64,000 nucleotides of DNA from a bacterium (GCA_021816845.1 JAKAWT010000002.1:62001-126000); one strand, 5' to 3'; shown: positions 1-10,276, counted from the stretch's first letter. Numbers and translations: made by a program. Notes: generated by a model not told the origin, from the sequence alone.

Positions 1-184
1 TAACTATATTTGTTTTAATTTCATCAGCTTTATCTTGGAGTATTTGTTTTGAATCATTATATTTAGTTACAATTTCATCTCTATTTTCCTTTTTAGAGAA
101 ATAGGATGTCAATGTCCCAGCAACAACTCCTGCCACAAAAGTGAATAATAATTTTCCTCCATTTTTTTTGCTCTTTTGAATCAT
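1..184 (-). CDS. YtxH-like small membrane protein (3' part cut by window edge)
   Basis: The reading frame opens at an ATG (complement of 182-184) and is still open at the left edge, so only the first 61 residues are visible. It begins MIQKSKKNGGK, followed by one hydrophobic, glycine-rich segment (about residues 12-28, with GVVAGTLTSYF) and then a charged helix rich in Lys, Asp and Glu. A short Gly-rich membrane helix followed by a charged coiled region is typical of YtxH/gas-vesicle-like stress proteins. Function is unknown and the family call is tentative. It is divergent from the guanylyltransferase gene, with an AT-rich 130-base gap between them. Confidence 0.5.
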   Translation of the reverse strand, partial: MIQKSKKNGGKLLFTFVAGVVAGTLTSYFSKKENRDEIVTKYNDSKQILQDKADEIKTNIV

Positions 185-317
185 AATCCTATCCTCACAA
201 ATAATATACTATATTTTTAAAATTAAGTATATATTTAACTGGTATAATTTGTGTGTAACTGATTGAATATAAAATATTATATTGATAGAATAACTCTATA
301 ACTTTATTTTATTCAAC

Positions 318-1388
318 ATGAAATTTTTAATTTTTGCAGGTGGTAATGGAACAAGATTATGGCCTGTATCAAGAAAAAAATCACCTAAACAATTTCAAAA
401 ATTTTTATCATCAGAATCATTATTCCAACAAAATTATAATAGATTAGCCTCTCATTTTAATAAGGAAGATATATATGTAGTTGCTCCATCAGTATATGGG
501 TCTATAATAAAAGATGAAATTCCAGGAATTTTGGATTCTAACATATTATTAGAACCTGAAACTAGAGATACATTTGCTTGTGTTGGATTTGCAGCATTTT
601 TGATGGATGCAAAATTTAAAAATGAAGAAATTGCTATTTTATGGTCAGACTATTTAATTAAATATGATGAAGTATTTACTAATGCATTAGAGAGTGCTTT
701 TAAATACTCTAAATTGCATAACAAGATTGTCGAGATAGATGTTAATCCTACTGAACCCAATGTTAATTTTGGTTATATAAAAATTGGAGATCAAGTTGAC
801 CATATTGGAGATTTTAATATACATGAATTTTTAAGTTTTAAAGAAAAACCTGATTATAAAAATGCGAAAGAATACTTTGAAAGTTTTGAATATCTGTGGC
901 ATACAGGATTAACTGTTTTTCCAAATAATATGCTTATATCCTTATACAGAAAATATGCAAAAGATATATCCTTATTTGAAGATATAACGAATAGGTATTT
1001 AAAAGGTGAAGATTTTAGAGATCTATATTTAAAAATTGAGAAGATATCAGTTGATTATGCAATTCTTGAAAAAATAAATCCTAAAGATATAGTTGTAATT
1101 CCGGCTGATTTAGGATGGTCTGATGTTGGAAATTGGAAGTCCGTTAAAGAAGTTTTAGAGGAAGATTTTGATAGTAATGTTCTACTATCTGATGCTCTAT
1201 CTATAGATACAGATAAATCTATAGTATTCTCAACTTCCAAAAATAAGTTAATTACTTTAATAGGTCTTTCTTCCGTTGCTGTAATAGATACTGATGATGC
1301 ACTACTAGTTTGTAATATAGATGATTCTCATAGGGTAAAAGAATTAATAGATAAACTTAGAGAAAAAAAGAAACATACTCTCCTTTAA
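318..1388 (+). CDS. manC: Mannose-1-phosphate guanylyltransferase (ManC/CpsB-like)
   Basis: Nucleotidyltransferase predicted to make GDP-mannose from mannose-1-phosphate and GTP for surface glycans. The N-terminus carries the sugar-nucleotide signature FAGGNGTRLWPVSRKKSPKQF (residues 6-26), matching the family GGxGTRLWPLSR....PKQF loop. The FKEKP-type motif (SFKEKPDY) and the substrate-loop region (YLWHTGLTVF, replacing the usual FLWNSGMFVF) follow. At 356 residues it has only the catalytic domain; the isomerase domain of bifunctional ManC/AlgA is absent. It ends in an AT-poor-free tail-to-tail overlap of 4 bases with the GT2 gene on the other strand. The GDP-mannose product would suit the glycosyltransferases at both ends of the window. 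Confidence 0.85.
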   Translation: MKFLIFAGGNGTRLWPVSRKKSPKQFQKFLSSESLFQQNYNRLASHFNKEDIYVVAPSVYGSIIKDEIPGILDSNILLEPETRDTFACVGFAAFLMDAKFKNEEIAILWSDYLIKYDEVFTNALESAFKYSKLHNKIVEIDVNPTEPNVNFGYIKIGDQVDHIGDFNIHEFLSFKEKPDYKNAKEYFESFEYLWHTGLTVFPNNMLISLYRKYAKDISLFEDITNRYLKGEDFRDLYLKIEKISVDYAILEKINPKDIVVIPADLGWSDVGNWKSVKEVLEEDFDSNVLLSDALSIDTDKSIVFSTSKNKLITLIGLSSVAVIDTDDALLVCNIDDSHRVKELIDKLREKKKHTLL

Positions 1389-2875
1389 ACATTTACACTC
1401 TTTTTTGCAGTAGGTATATATTGTATATTTTTCCCCAATAATAATCTTGTTTGAGCATCAATAGCTGGAATAGATGAAAATATTATGCTCACAAGTGGAT
1501 AAGTTACCCATCCTACATATGAAAATGCATTTTTTAGTATCTTCTCTTTGCCTCTCTTTGGGGCTAGTTTTGCTTCAAAAAATAATATGATAACAACAAG
1601 TAATGTAGATACAGTCATAATTCTACTTATTAGTGAAGGCATAGTATAAGATAGAGACAACTTTTGATAATGGCTATTTAGCTCTGGAATAAGATCCCCA
1701 AAGGTTATTATAATAGGGGCTAATGATCTCTCAAAAGAATTTCTTAGTTGTTGAAATAATAAATAGAATTTTTTATATCTAGATAATTCTTTATGTTGTA
1801 TGACATTAGGTATGCTAAATGTCATTTCTGACGCTCCCCACGCCCACCTACGTAACTGTTTATATTGTTCTTTTATACTCTTCCAATAAGTATCACCTAA
1901 CACTGCATCACCAAACACAGGTATATATAGAGGAATAACTTTTGCATCATCGCCATATTTTATGGTTGTTTTCCAGAATAATCTTTCATCTTCAGGTATT
2001 ATATTAGTATCCCAATACCCTACCTCATTTAAAGATCTTAAATTTATTGCATAACATGAGAAATTGATGAATCTTTCAGGTTTGAATGTTACAGCCATTT
2101 GCCATTGTGCTGCAAATGTAGCTATTATTCTTGATACAATAGGAACTTTCCAAATGTTGTTATAGAAAATAGGTATTGGTTGGAATATTGCAGAATAACG
2201 TTTATCTGTTTTTAGAAATGTATATGTTAGATATGCAAAATAGTTGGGTTCATGCCTATAATCTGCATCATTGCTTGTGATTAGAATATTTTCTATTGGA
2301 ATAGCAAATTTTAAATTTTGTTTATAAAATTCTCTTGCAGCAAAATTCTCATTTGATGCTTTTCCTGCTATCTCACCATCTTTTAATTCATGTACTGTGA
2401 TTATAAATTTGTAAAAGTCATTTTTATAGATTTTTTGTAATTTTTTGGCAATCATTTCCCCATTAGGAAATTTTTTCTCAGTAGCTATTAATATAATTTT
2501 CTTATCTTTTGGGTAGTTTATTTTCTTGCAAGCTTCAATTGTAGGTATAAGTATCTCTTCACCTTCATTAGCTACTGGTATAAGCAAAACATTATATATA
2601 TCTTTCCACCTTGGGTACTCTTTATCAAGTTTCTCTATCCAGTTGATTTTATATACTTGACTTATCCTCTTATTGGCCATAAATACCAGTACCATCATGG
2701 TCAATGACTGGTATACAAAATATGTAATATAGAGAATGACCAAGTAAATAACTATGGTAGGTTCAGTAAAAGAAAGTATAAATATAATGAGTATAGTACC
2801 CCAAAGCATCAACCCTGGTATCATCTGTATCAATCTTTCTCTTCTTTGTATTTTTTTGATATTTTGCCCGTACAT
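1385..2875 (-). CDS. Membrane-embedded family 2 glycosyltransferase
   Basis: Processive-type GT2 enzyme predicted to transfer sugar from a nucleotide donor at the inner face of the membrane. Two membrane helices lie near residues 18-37 and 40-66. The cytoplasmic catalytic domain has NDAD (202-205) as the DxD-like metal site, EDERLFWK as the acceptor-side acidic motif, and QLRRWAWG as the Q/RxxRW motif of cellulose-synthase-like enzymes. C-terminal hydrophobic segments (around 400-470) complete the topology of 496 residues. Acceptor and donor are not readable from sequence; the convergent GDP-mannose gene suggests a mannose-containing glycan, which is inference. Confidence 0.8.
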   Translation of the reverse strand: MYGQNIKKIQRRERLIQMIPGLMLWGTILIIFILSFTEPTIVIYLVILYITYFVYQSLTMMVLVFMANKRISQVYKINWIEKLDKEYPRWKDIYNVLLIPVANEGEEILIPTIEACKKINYPKDKKIILIATEKKFPNGEMIAKKLQKIYKNDFYKFIITVHELKDGEIAGKASNENFAAREFYKQNLKFAIPIENILITSNDADYRHEPNYFAYLTYTFLKTDKRYSAIFQPIPIFYNNIWKVPIVSRIIATFAAQWQMAVTFKPERFINFSCYAINLRSLNEVGYWDTNIIPEDERLFWKTTIKYGDDAKVIPLYIPVFGDAVLGDTYWKSIKEQYKQLRRWAWGASEMTFSIPNVIQHKELSRYKKFYLLFQQLRNSFERSLAPIIITFGDLIPELNSHYQKLSLSYTMPSLISRIMTVSTLLVVIILFFEAKLAPKRGKEKILKNAFSYVGWVTYPLVSIIFSSIPAIDAQTRLLLGKNIQYIPTAKKSVNV

Positions 2876-3031
2876 AGATTTCTAAAATCAGACTTAAGCT
2901 TGCCTAATTCAAGCGATTTTAATTATAGCACAATTATTATATGTGGATTCTTATGCTTCATTGAAACTGATTTCTTCAGAATAATATTCATCAAAACTAG
3001 TCCATCTTAACTGGAATGATAATCATGATAA

Positions 3032-3040
3032 TGTTAAAAT
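3032..3040 (+). promoter_or_regulatory. Extended -10 promoter of mutS (TGTTAAAAT)
   Basis: TGT plus TAAAAT (hexamer 3035-3040) ends 7 bases before the mutS ATG. No Shine-Dalgarno lies between, so transcription would start at or next to the start codon. Confidence 0.55.
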
Positions 3041-3047
3041 CCTATTT

Positions 3048-5600
3048 ATGCAAGATACAGAAGATATTGATACACCTGCAATGATTGAATATTATAAGAT
3101 AAAGGAAGATAATCCTGGGACTATCATACTATTTCGTATGGGAGATTTTTATGAAATATTTGGGGAAGATGCCAAGATTATATCGAAAATATTAAATATT
3201 ACACTTACATCAAGAGATAAGAATAAAAAAACACCCATGGCAGGATTTCCTTATCATGTTCTAGACTCTTATATACCAAAAATGATGGAAAAAGGGTTAA
3301 GAGTTGCAATATGTGAGCAGATAGAAGAAACCACAGAAAATTCAAAAAAGAGAATCATACGAAGGGAAGTTGTTAGGATAATAACTCCCGGAACCAATAT
3401 TAGTGTATCTGACGACAATACAATATCAAATAATTATATATATTCTATATACCCTGAAGGTAAAAATGTTTTTTCTTCATCATTTCTTGATTTCGTATCT
3501 GGTAAATTTTATATATTAGATCTTATGGATGAAAAATCTTTAAAATCTTTTATGGCTACTATTAATCCCAAAGAGGTACTTGTTCCTGAAGATATTTTTA
3601 TTCCTATAGATTTTAAACAAACTCAATACAACTATTTTAAAAAGGATGCTCTATATGATCATTTCAATCTTGATACTTTGAAAGGATTTGGTATAGATAA
3701 TAGTCATTTATCACTAAAACCCGCAGGGGCAATTATGCATTATGTAGAAAATACCCAGAAAGGTACTTTAGATCATATTAAAACCTTAATTCATTTCAAA
3801 TCAAAAGATTTCATGATACTTGATGATACAACGATTAGAAGTCTTGAGATAGTAGAAAATTTAAAAGATAAATCCTACAAAGGTTCTCTGTTTGAAATAT
3901 GTAATATGACTTCCACAGCAATGGGTGCTAGAAAACTATCTTTTTTTCTCACTCATCCATTAATGGATCCAGCACTAATAGAGAGAAGATATGAAGGAGT
4001 CTCCGAGCTTATAGATTTAAATATATATGAAGAAATATCAAATATACTTTCAAATATGCACGATATAGAAAGGATATCTGCCAGAATAGGTACAACCTCC
4101 ATAAATCCAAGGGATATGATATCCATTATGCAGTCAATTGATATATCACGTAATCTAATTGAATATTTAAAAAATGTCAAAAGTGAAATATTAATAGAAA
4201 TATTAAATGTAGTAAATATATATAATAATCAAAGTTTAAATGATCTCTATGATTTAATATATAAAAATATTGTGGATTATCCTCCAATAAATATAAAGGA
4301 TGGTGGATTTATAAAAGAGGGAGTAAATGAACAACTTGATAAGTATAGAAAAATAATACAAGATGGAAAATCGTGGATAATATCTTTCCAAAAGGAAGAA
4401 CAAGAGAGACTTAAAATACCTTCTTTAAAGGTACATTTTAACAAAATCTTTGGATACTATATTGAAATATCGAATACAAACATTGATAAAATTCCTGAAG
4501 ATTATATACGGAAACAGACTTTAAAAGGTGTAGAGAGATACATATCCTTAAAACTTAAAGAATATGAAGATATGGTTATAAATTCTCAGGCAAGAGCATT
4601 GTTTCTAGAGAACAATATCCTACAGGATATAAAGATCAGGATTAAAGATTTTATTCCAGTTATACAATCTTTATCTGATAATATAAGTACTCTAGATGTA
4701 CTTACTTCATTTGCTAAATCAAGTAGATATTTAAATTTTATAAGACCTACGATTAATAAAGATAGTAAAGAATTGGAAATCAGGAAAGGTAGACACCCAG
4801 TTGTTGAATCTTTTATAGCACCTGATCCATATATACCCAATGATATTATTCTTGGAAAGGAGAACAATATATTACTTATATCAGGACCAAATATGTCTGG
4901 AAAAAGTAGTATATTAAGACAAACTGCACTAATAGTAATTCTTGCTCAATCAGGATCTTTTGTACCTGCAGAAAAAGCTAAAATCCCAATAGTTGATAGA
5001 ATATTTACTAGAGTTGGAGCATCAGATAATTTGTCTGGAGGAGAAAGTACATTTATGGTAGAAATGCTTGAATCTGCTAACATCTTAAATAATGCAACAG
5101 AGAGAAGTTTAATAATACTTGATGAAGTTGGAAGGGGTACTTCAACATATGATGGTGTTGCAATAGCATGGGCAATTATAGAATATATACATGACGAGAT
5201 AGGTTCCAATACGCTATTCGCTACTCATTATAATGAATTGTTAGTCTTAGAAGAAATACTACCAAGAGTTTTTAACATGCACGTGAAGGTTGTTGAAAAA
5301 AATAAAAAAGTAGTTTTCTTACGTGTTTTAGAGAAAGGAGGTACTGATAAAAGCTATGGTGTACATGTTGCATCTATTGCTGGATTACCAAGTAGTGTGA
5401 TACATAGAGCATATGAATTGTTATCTGATTTTGAACAAAATAAAACAAAATATAAAAAGAAGTTATTTGAGCAAAGCATATTTACTGCCCCTCTAGAAGA
5501 AAGTTTAATTGAAAAAGAATTAAAAGCTATTGATATAAATACACTGTCCCCTATTGATGCATTTAATAAATTATTAGAGATTAAAAAAAAGATCAAATAA
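3048..5600 (+). CDS. mutS: DNA mismatch repair protein MutS
   Basis: Mismatch-recognition ATPase. The N-terminal mismatch-binding domain contains RMGDFYEIFGEDA with the Phe-Tyr-Glu (FxE) wedge that stacks on the mispair. The C-terminal ABC ATPase has Walker A GPNMSGKS starting at residue 613, the signature region DNLSGGESTFMVEM, Walker B LIILDEVGRGTST, and the ATHYNEL His switch. 850 residues is normal for MutS1. The start ATG is 7 bases after an extended -10 box. The gene is followed after one base by an ATPase gene and then mutL, all on one strand, so the three probably form a mismatch-repair operon. Confidence 0.97.
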   Translation: MQDTEDIDTPAMIEYYKIKEDNPGTIILFRMGDFYEIFGEDAKIISKILNITLTSRDKNKKTPMAGFPYHVLDSYIPKMMEKGLRVAICEQIEETTENSKKRIIRREVVRIITPGTNISVSDDNTISNNYIYSIYPEGKNVFSSSFLDFVSGKFYILDLMDEKSLKSFMATINPKEVLVPEDIFIPIDFKQTQYNYFKKDALYDHFNLDTLKGFGIDNSHLSLKPAGAIMHYVENTQKGTLDHIKTLIHFKSKDFMILDDTTIRSLEIVENLKDKSYKGSLFEICNMTSTAMGARKLSFFLTHPLMDPALIERRYEGVSELIDLNIYEEISNILSNMHDIERISARIGTTSINPRDMISIMQSIDISRNLIEYLKNVKSEILIEILNVVNIYNNQSLNDLYDLIYKNIVDYPPINIKDGGFIKEGVNEQLDKYRKIIQDGKSWIISFQKEEQERLKIPSLKVHFNKIFGYYIEISNTNIDKIPEDYIRKQTLKGVERYISLKLKEYEDMVINSQARALFLENNILQDIKIRIKDFIPVIQSLSDNISTLDVLTSFAKSSRYLNFIRPTINKDSKELEIRKGRHPVVESFIAPDPYIPNDIILGKENNILLISGPNMSGKSSILRQTALIVILAQSGSFVPAEKAKIPIVDRIFTRVGASDNLSGGESTFMVEMLESANILNNATERSLIILDEVGRGTSTYDGVAIAWAIIEYIHDEIGSNTLFATHYNELLVLEEILPRVFNMHVKVVEKNKKVVFLRVLEKGGTDKSYGVHVASIAGLPSSVIHRAYELLSDFEQNKTKYKKKLFEQSIFTAPLEESLIEKELKAIDINTLSPIDAFNKLLEIKKKIK

Positions 5601-5601
5601 A

Positions 5602-6828
5602 ATGATAGAAAGAGATATTCTACTGGAACTTAAACAAGGGTTAGATAATAATAAGACAACTATAGTTTTAGGTTCTCCAAGGGTTGGGAAAACTACTTTA
5701 CTTGATATGATATCTGGATATATAAAAAATAAAAGTATAGGGAATTATGTATATATTGATTTTAAAATATATAGGAATGACTATTCAAAATTTCTAGTAG
5801 ATCTAGATAATAATACTAAGAAATTAAAATTGGAAAAAAGTAATAAAATATATCTTTTATTAGATAATTTCAATTTAAATAATCTGGAAAATAAATTGAA
5901 TTTTGATAATATTTTTTATAAATGTATTATAACAAGAGGTTTATTTGATGTAGAAAATACAAATAATATTGAAGTTTTAAAATTATATACACTATCTTTT
6001 TTAGAATTTGCAAAATATAAAACACATTATCAATACCCTAAGATGAATAATTTTTTCGATATGTATCCAATATTAGCTTTTGATATCTTTAATGAATATT
6101 TAAGGTTTGGAGGATATCCTGAAGTTGTATTAGAAGAGACAATTGAAGCCAAAGTAAAAGCACTTAAAGATATATATATTCAATCTATAGAGAAATCTAA
6201 ATTCAAGAATATTTCTGGATTAGTAGATTTTCTAACATATATTGCAAATAAAGTTGGAAGAAATGTAAATACCGGATTCTTTACTATTGTTAGTGTATTC
6301 AAGGCTCAGGATATTATAGATTACTCAACCTATTTACAAAAAATAGGAATTATAAAGGAATTATCTGATTTTAAAAATGAATACCATCCAATATATTATT
6401 TTACAGATTTAGGATTACGTAACTACATATTAAATGAAAATTCAATAGAAAAACTTGATGATGACCATTATATATTCTCTAACTTTGTATTTATTATAAT
6501 ACTTCATATTTTTTCAAATTATAAAGAAGTTATATCAATAAAATATTTGAGAGGATATCAAAGAGTACGTTCAGAAATTATAGTTATAAGGGAAGATGGC
6601 CATGTTATAATAAGACCGACAATATGGAATAGATTAGATCATATTAATGATACAATAGTATCATATATGAGCGATAGTAGGTTTAGAAATTTATTTATAG
6701 TAACTATAGCTGGATATGATGATTTATTTTATGAAGATAAAAAAATTTCTAGAATTCCATACTATGAACTCTTTTATCTAAACCTTTTTTTAAATGATCA
6801 AAATACTCCAAGACAACATAGCAAATAA
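5602..6828 (+). CDS. DUF4143-type AAA ATPase between mutS and mutL
   Basis: P-loop ATPase of 408 residues. Walker A is GSPRVGKTT (residues 24-32), followed by a YIDFK strand and a Walker-B-like IYLLLDNF where the usual D-E/Q pair is replaced by D-N. The segment LSFLEFAKYK, then YLRFGGYPEVVLEE, is the typical junction between the AAA core and the DUF4143 winged-helix region of archaeal/bacterial ATPases of this class. It starts 2 bases after the mutS stop, and its last 35 bases overlap mutL, which implies co-transcription and translational coupling. The family has no settled role. A part in mismatch repair is suggested only by position. The C-terminal nuclease-like domain often present in the family is weak here. 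Confidence 0.75.
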   Translation: MIERDILLELKQGLDNNKTTIVLGSPRVGKTTLLDMISGYIKNKSIGNYVYIDFKIYRNDYSKFLVDLDNNTKKLKLEKSNKIYLLLDNFNLNNLENKLNFDNIFYKCIITRGLFDVENTNNIEVLKLYTLSFLEFAKYKTHYQYPKMNNFFDMYPILAFDIFNEYLRFGGYPEVVLEETIEAKVKALKDIYIQSIEKSKFKNISGLVDFLTYIANKVGRNVNTGFFTIVSVFKAQDIIDYSTYLQKIGIIKELSDFKNEYHPIYYFTDLGLRNYILNENSIEKLDDDHYIFSNFVFIIILHIFSNYKEVISIKYLRGYQRVRSEIIVIREDGHVIIRPTIWNRLDHINDTIVSYMSDSRFRNLFIVTIAGYDDLFYEDKKISRIPYYELFYLNLFLNDQNTPRQHSK

Positions 6829-8500
6829 AATAGCAGCAGGTGAAGTTATTGAGAGGCCTGCTTCTATACTCAAAGAATTATTAGAGAATTCTATTGATTC
6901 TGGTGCTCTAAATATTACTGTAACAATTAATGATTTAGATATAAGAGTAGATGATGATGGAGAGGGTATGAGTAAAAAAGATCTTGAGTTATCTATATTA
7001 AGATTTGCGACTTCTAAGATTAGAAAGGAATCAGATTTATATAATATACAGACATTTGGATTTAGAGGAGAGGCATTACCCTCAATAGCATCAATATCAA
7101 AAATGAAATTAGCATCAAAGTATAGACAAGCTAGTAATGCATACAAATTAGATGTGGTAGGAGGTAAAGTAATTGATATATCAGAATTCCCTCTGACAGT
7201 TGGTACTTCAATAGATGTTAAAGATCTTTTCTTTAACACACCTGTAAGATTAAAATTCTTAAAAAGTCAAAATACTGAATTTAAATATATGCTAGATGTA
7301 TTTGAAAAAGCCGCTTTATCTAGTCCTTTAATACATTTTAAACTTTTAAGGAATAACAAAATAATATATGATATGTATAAGGAAGACTTAAAAAAAAGAT
7401 TTGAGCATATAATACCCAAGAATAATTATCAGTTTATAGATATAGATTTATCTGTATCAGGTGTTGATATTAAAGGATATATATCATCTTTAAACAATAC
7501 AAGACCAACGAAAGATTTATTATATATATATATAAATAAAAGACCAATTTTTAATTCTGTTATTCAAAAGGCTATTATTGATGGATGTGGAAATCTACTT
7601 GAAAAGGGCAAATATCCAATCATTGTGATATTTTTAGATGTCCCTAATGATAGTATCGATGTTAATGTACATCCTAGAAAATTAGAAGTTAGGTTTAAAG
7701 ATTCTTCCTATATTTTCAATATTGTAAAAACTGCTGTAAATAAATCAGTGATGGATAAAAAATTTCAGGAATTTATTCCTAAAGGATCTATTACAGAAGG
7801 ATTAGCTTTTCATGATAAAGATTTTCAGTCCAGTAATTATGATATAAACACTAAAGGGAATACATTTAATAGTACAACTCATATACGATCATATTCTTTT
7901 TTTAAAGATAATAATTTTGTATCAAATGATCTTTATAAAATTAATGTTTATCAATTGTATGATAAATTTCTAGTTCTTGAAAAAGATGAAGGCATCGAGA
8001 TAATAGATCAGCATGCAGCATCAGAAAGAGTCAGATTTGAGGAAATTAAAAGAAATATGGAAGATAATAATATAGAAAAGCAACAACTCTTAATACCATA
8101 TTCTATAGAGTTATCTAAAAAAGCTTTTATTGAGATTAAATCAAAAATTGATATATTAAAATTGATAGGACTGGATATAGAAATATTTGGAGATAATATA
8201 ATAAATGTTGTTACCATACCTATTTTTTTAAAAGATTCCAATATACAAGATATAATTCTTGAGATAATAGATGATATAGAAAATGGATCTAAAAGTTATG
8301 AAGATGAAATAAATATCTTTATGGCTACGATAGCATGTCATTCAAGTATTAGGTTTGGTGATCATCTTGCTACTAATGAAATGCAAAAATTAGTTGTAGA
8401 TTTAAGGAGTTGCAAATACCCTTTTACATGCCCTCATGGGAGACCAACAACTTTTGAGATTCCAAGGAAAGAATTATATAAAAGATTTAAAAGGAATTGA
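6794..8500 (+). CDS. mutL: DNA mismatch repair protein MutL (endonuclease type)
   Basis: GHKL ATPase that couples MutS to strand incision. The N-terminus shows IANKIAAGEVIERPAS, ELLENSIDSGA, DDGEGM and GFRGEALPSI, the four GHKL motifs. The C-terminal domain contains DQHAASERVRFE (residues 405-416), an exact match to the metal-binding endonuclease motif DQHA(x)2E(x)4E. ACHSSIR and CPHGRP, also typical of nicking MutL proteins, follow. This predicts strand discrimination without MutH, and no mutH was seen. At 568 residues the linker is short. The start lies inside the upstream ATPase gene; the stop TGA abuts the convergent glmS stop. Confidence 0.96.
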   Translation: MIKILQDNIANKIAAGEVIERPASILKELLENSIDSGALNITVTINDLDIRVDDDGEGMSKKDLELSILRFATSKIRKESDLYNIQTFGFRGEALPSIASISKMKLASKYRQASNAYKLDVVGGKVIDISEFPLTVGTSIDVKDLFFNTPVRLKFLKSQNTEFKYMLDVFEKAALSSPLIHFKLLRNNKIIYDMYKEDLKKRFEHIIPKNNYQFIDIDLSVSGVDIKGYISSLNNTRPTKDLLYIYINKRPIFNSVIQKAIIDGCGNLLEKGKYPIIVIFLDVPNDSIDVNVHPRKLEVRFKDSSYIFNIVKTAVNKSVMDKKFQEFIPKGSITEGLAFHDKDFQSSNYDINTKGNTFNSTTHIRSYSFFKDNNFVSNDLYKINVYQLYDKFLVLEKDEGIEIIDQHAASERVRFEEIKRNMEDNNIEKQQLLIPYSIELSKKAFIEIKSKIDILKLIGLDIEIFGDNIINVVTIPIFLKDSNIQDIILEIIDDIENGSKSYEDEINIFMATIACHSSIRFGDHLATNEMQKLVVDLRSCKYPFTCPHGRPTTFEIPRKELYKRFKRN

Positions 8501-10261
8501 TTATCTCACAGTGACACTTTTTGCTAAATTTCTTGGTTTATCAGGGTTGTTTCCTCTTAAGATAGTTAAGTGATAAGCTAATATTTGAATGATTATGGTT
8601 GAAACTATCCACCAACTACTTTCTTTATATGGGACCAAAAAATAATCATCAAAAATTGGGTCTTCCTTATATGTTATTCCTATAGTGAAAGCACCCCTAG
8701 ATTTTACTTCTCTTGTTGCAGATATTATAGATTGATAAGTACTATCTTTAGGAGCAAACAAAATACAAGGTGTATTTTTTTCAATTAAAGCAAGAGCTCC
8801 ATGTTTTAACTCTCCAGCATTAAATGCTTCTGCATGTATGTAACTACCCTCTTTAATTTTGAGTGCAGTTTCTAATGCTATAGGGAAACTTTGTCCCTTA
8901 CCTAAAGAGAATAAATGATCATATTTACTTATTTTTCTTGCTATATCAATAAATTTTTTGTGAGAATTCAAAGATAATATATTGTTTATAGTATTTATTG
9001 CATTTTCAATATCCTTTTCACCAGCATTTATATTCTTATTCAGATTATTATAAGTTAATGTTAGTATGCTTAATGTCGCTACAAAGGATTTTGTTGCAAT
9101 TACAGATCTTTCCACACCAGCATTAATAGGTATACATATGTCAGATTTTCTTTGTAGACTAGAGAATATAGAGTTAGTTATTGAGACTATTCTCATATTA
9201 TTTGATTTTGCTATTCCTATACAGTCTAGGATATCTAAAGTTTCCCCACTCTGTGAGAATGCTATTAAAAGACTTTCTTTGTGAATGGTTTTTATAAAAT
9301 ATGGGAACTCAGAAGCTATGAATACTTCACTAGAAATTCCGAGTTTAGTCAACATATATTTAAAATACAAGGCTAAATGATAAGAACTACCTGCACCTAT
9401 CATATAAATATATTTTGATTTGTTTATCTCATTAGTTAATATATTTATATCTGATAATGATGTATCTAGAATTAGTTTTAAAACATCAGGCTCTTGTTCT
9501 ATTTCTTTTAGTAGCCATGTTTCGTTGGGTTTTAGAGTGTCTTCTGTATAATCTATTTCAGCCTTAATTTTGTTAGGTATTATTTCTGTCTTTGTAATAG
9601 TGTCTATTATCTTAAAACCTTTTTTATTAATTTTGACCAATTGATTATTTTCTAGTATTACGAAATTTTTTGAAATTTTAGATAGTGAAGGTAAATCTGA
9701 TGATAAATATGTACCATCATTGTTGCTTGTTACTATTATAGGAGAACCATTTGTAATACCTACTATCTTCTTATATTTTAAAGATAATACTACAAAAGCA
9801 TTAATCCCAGATATTTTATTAAACGTGTTAATAACAGCATCTTCTAGGCTTTTACCTAACGATAACTCTTCTTCAATTTCATGTGATAACACTTCAGTAT
9901 CTGTCTCGGAGATGAATACATGCCCCTTTTTTAGAAGCTCAGTTTTTAGTTTTTTAAAATTTTCTATAATACCATTGTGAACAACTGTAATACTTTTAGT
10001 ACAATCATAATGTGGATGAGAGTTGATTTTGGTTATATTACCAGAAGTAGCCCATCTTGTGTGTCCTATGCCTATATGACTATCTTTGAATTCTAAATTT
10101 TTTTTTACAGAACCTATATCTTTTATATTTTGGATTTTTCCATTCACTACAATAGATATTCCCCAGGAGTCATATCCCCTGTATTCCAACTTTTTTAATC
10201 CTTGTAAAATTATATCTCCAGTACTATTGGATTCTCCTATATATGCATATATCCCACACAT
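8501..10261 (-). CDS. glmS: Glutamine--fructose-6-phosphate aminotransferase GlmS
   Basis: Makes glucosamine-6-phosphate from fructose-6-phosphate and glutamine, the first step to UDP-GlcNAc. The chain starts MCGIYAYIG, so Cys2 becomes the N-terminal nucleophile of the class II amidotransferase domain. Two SIS isomerase domains follow, with GAGSSYH and FSQSGET as the sugar-phosphate sites and AEAFNAGELKHG, and the chain ends DKPRNLAKSVTVR, the conserved GlmS tail. 586 residues is slightly short of the usual 600-610. No glmS ribozyme is possible upstream: the start is only 15 bases from the uvrA stop, although a good -10 box lies there. Confidence 0.96.
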   Translation of the reverse strand: MCGIYAYIGESNSTGDIILQGLKKLEYRGYDSWGISIVVNGKIQNIKDIGSVKKNLEFKDSHIGIGHTRWATSGNITKINSHPHYDCTKSITVVHNGIIENFKKLKTELLKKGHVFISETDTEVLSHEIEEELSLGKSLEDAVINTFNKISGINAFVVLSLKYKKIVGITNGSPIIVTSNNDGTYLSSDLPSLSKISKNFVILENNQLVKINKKGFKIIDTITKTEIIPNKIKAEIDYTEDTLKPNETWLLKEIEQEPDVLKLILDTSLSDINILTNEINKSKYIYMIGAGSSYHLALYFKYMLTKLGISSEVFIASEFPYFIKTIHKESLLIAFSQSGETLDILDCIGIAKSNNMRIVSITNSIFSSLQRKSDICIPINAGVERSVIATKSFVATLSILTLTYNNLNKNINAGEKDIENAINTINNILSLNSHKKFIDIARKISKYDHLFSLGKGQSFPIALETALKIKEGSYIHAEAFNAGELKHGALALIEKNTPCILFAPKDSTYQSIISATREVKSRGAFTIGITYKEDPIFDDYFLVPYKESSWWIVSTIIIQILAYHLTILRGNNPDKPRNLAKSVTVR

Positions 10262-10267
10262 AAACTG

Positions 10268-10276
10268 ATAATAACA
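10268..10276 (-). promoter_or_regulatory. Extended -10 promoter of glmS (TGTTATTAT)
   Basis: On the minus strand TGT plus TATTAT (hexamer at 10268-10273) sits 6 bases before the glmS ATG, inside the short uvrA-glmS gap. It could give glmS its own leaderless transcript. Confidence 0.45.
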
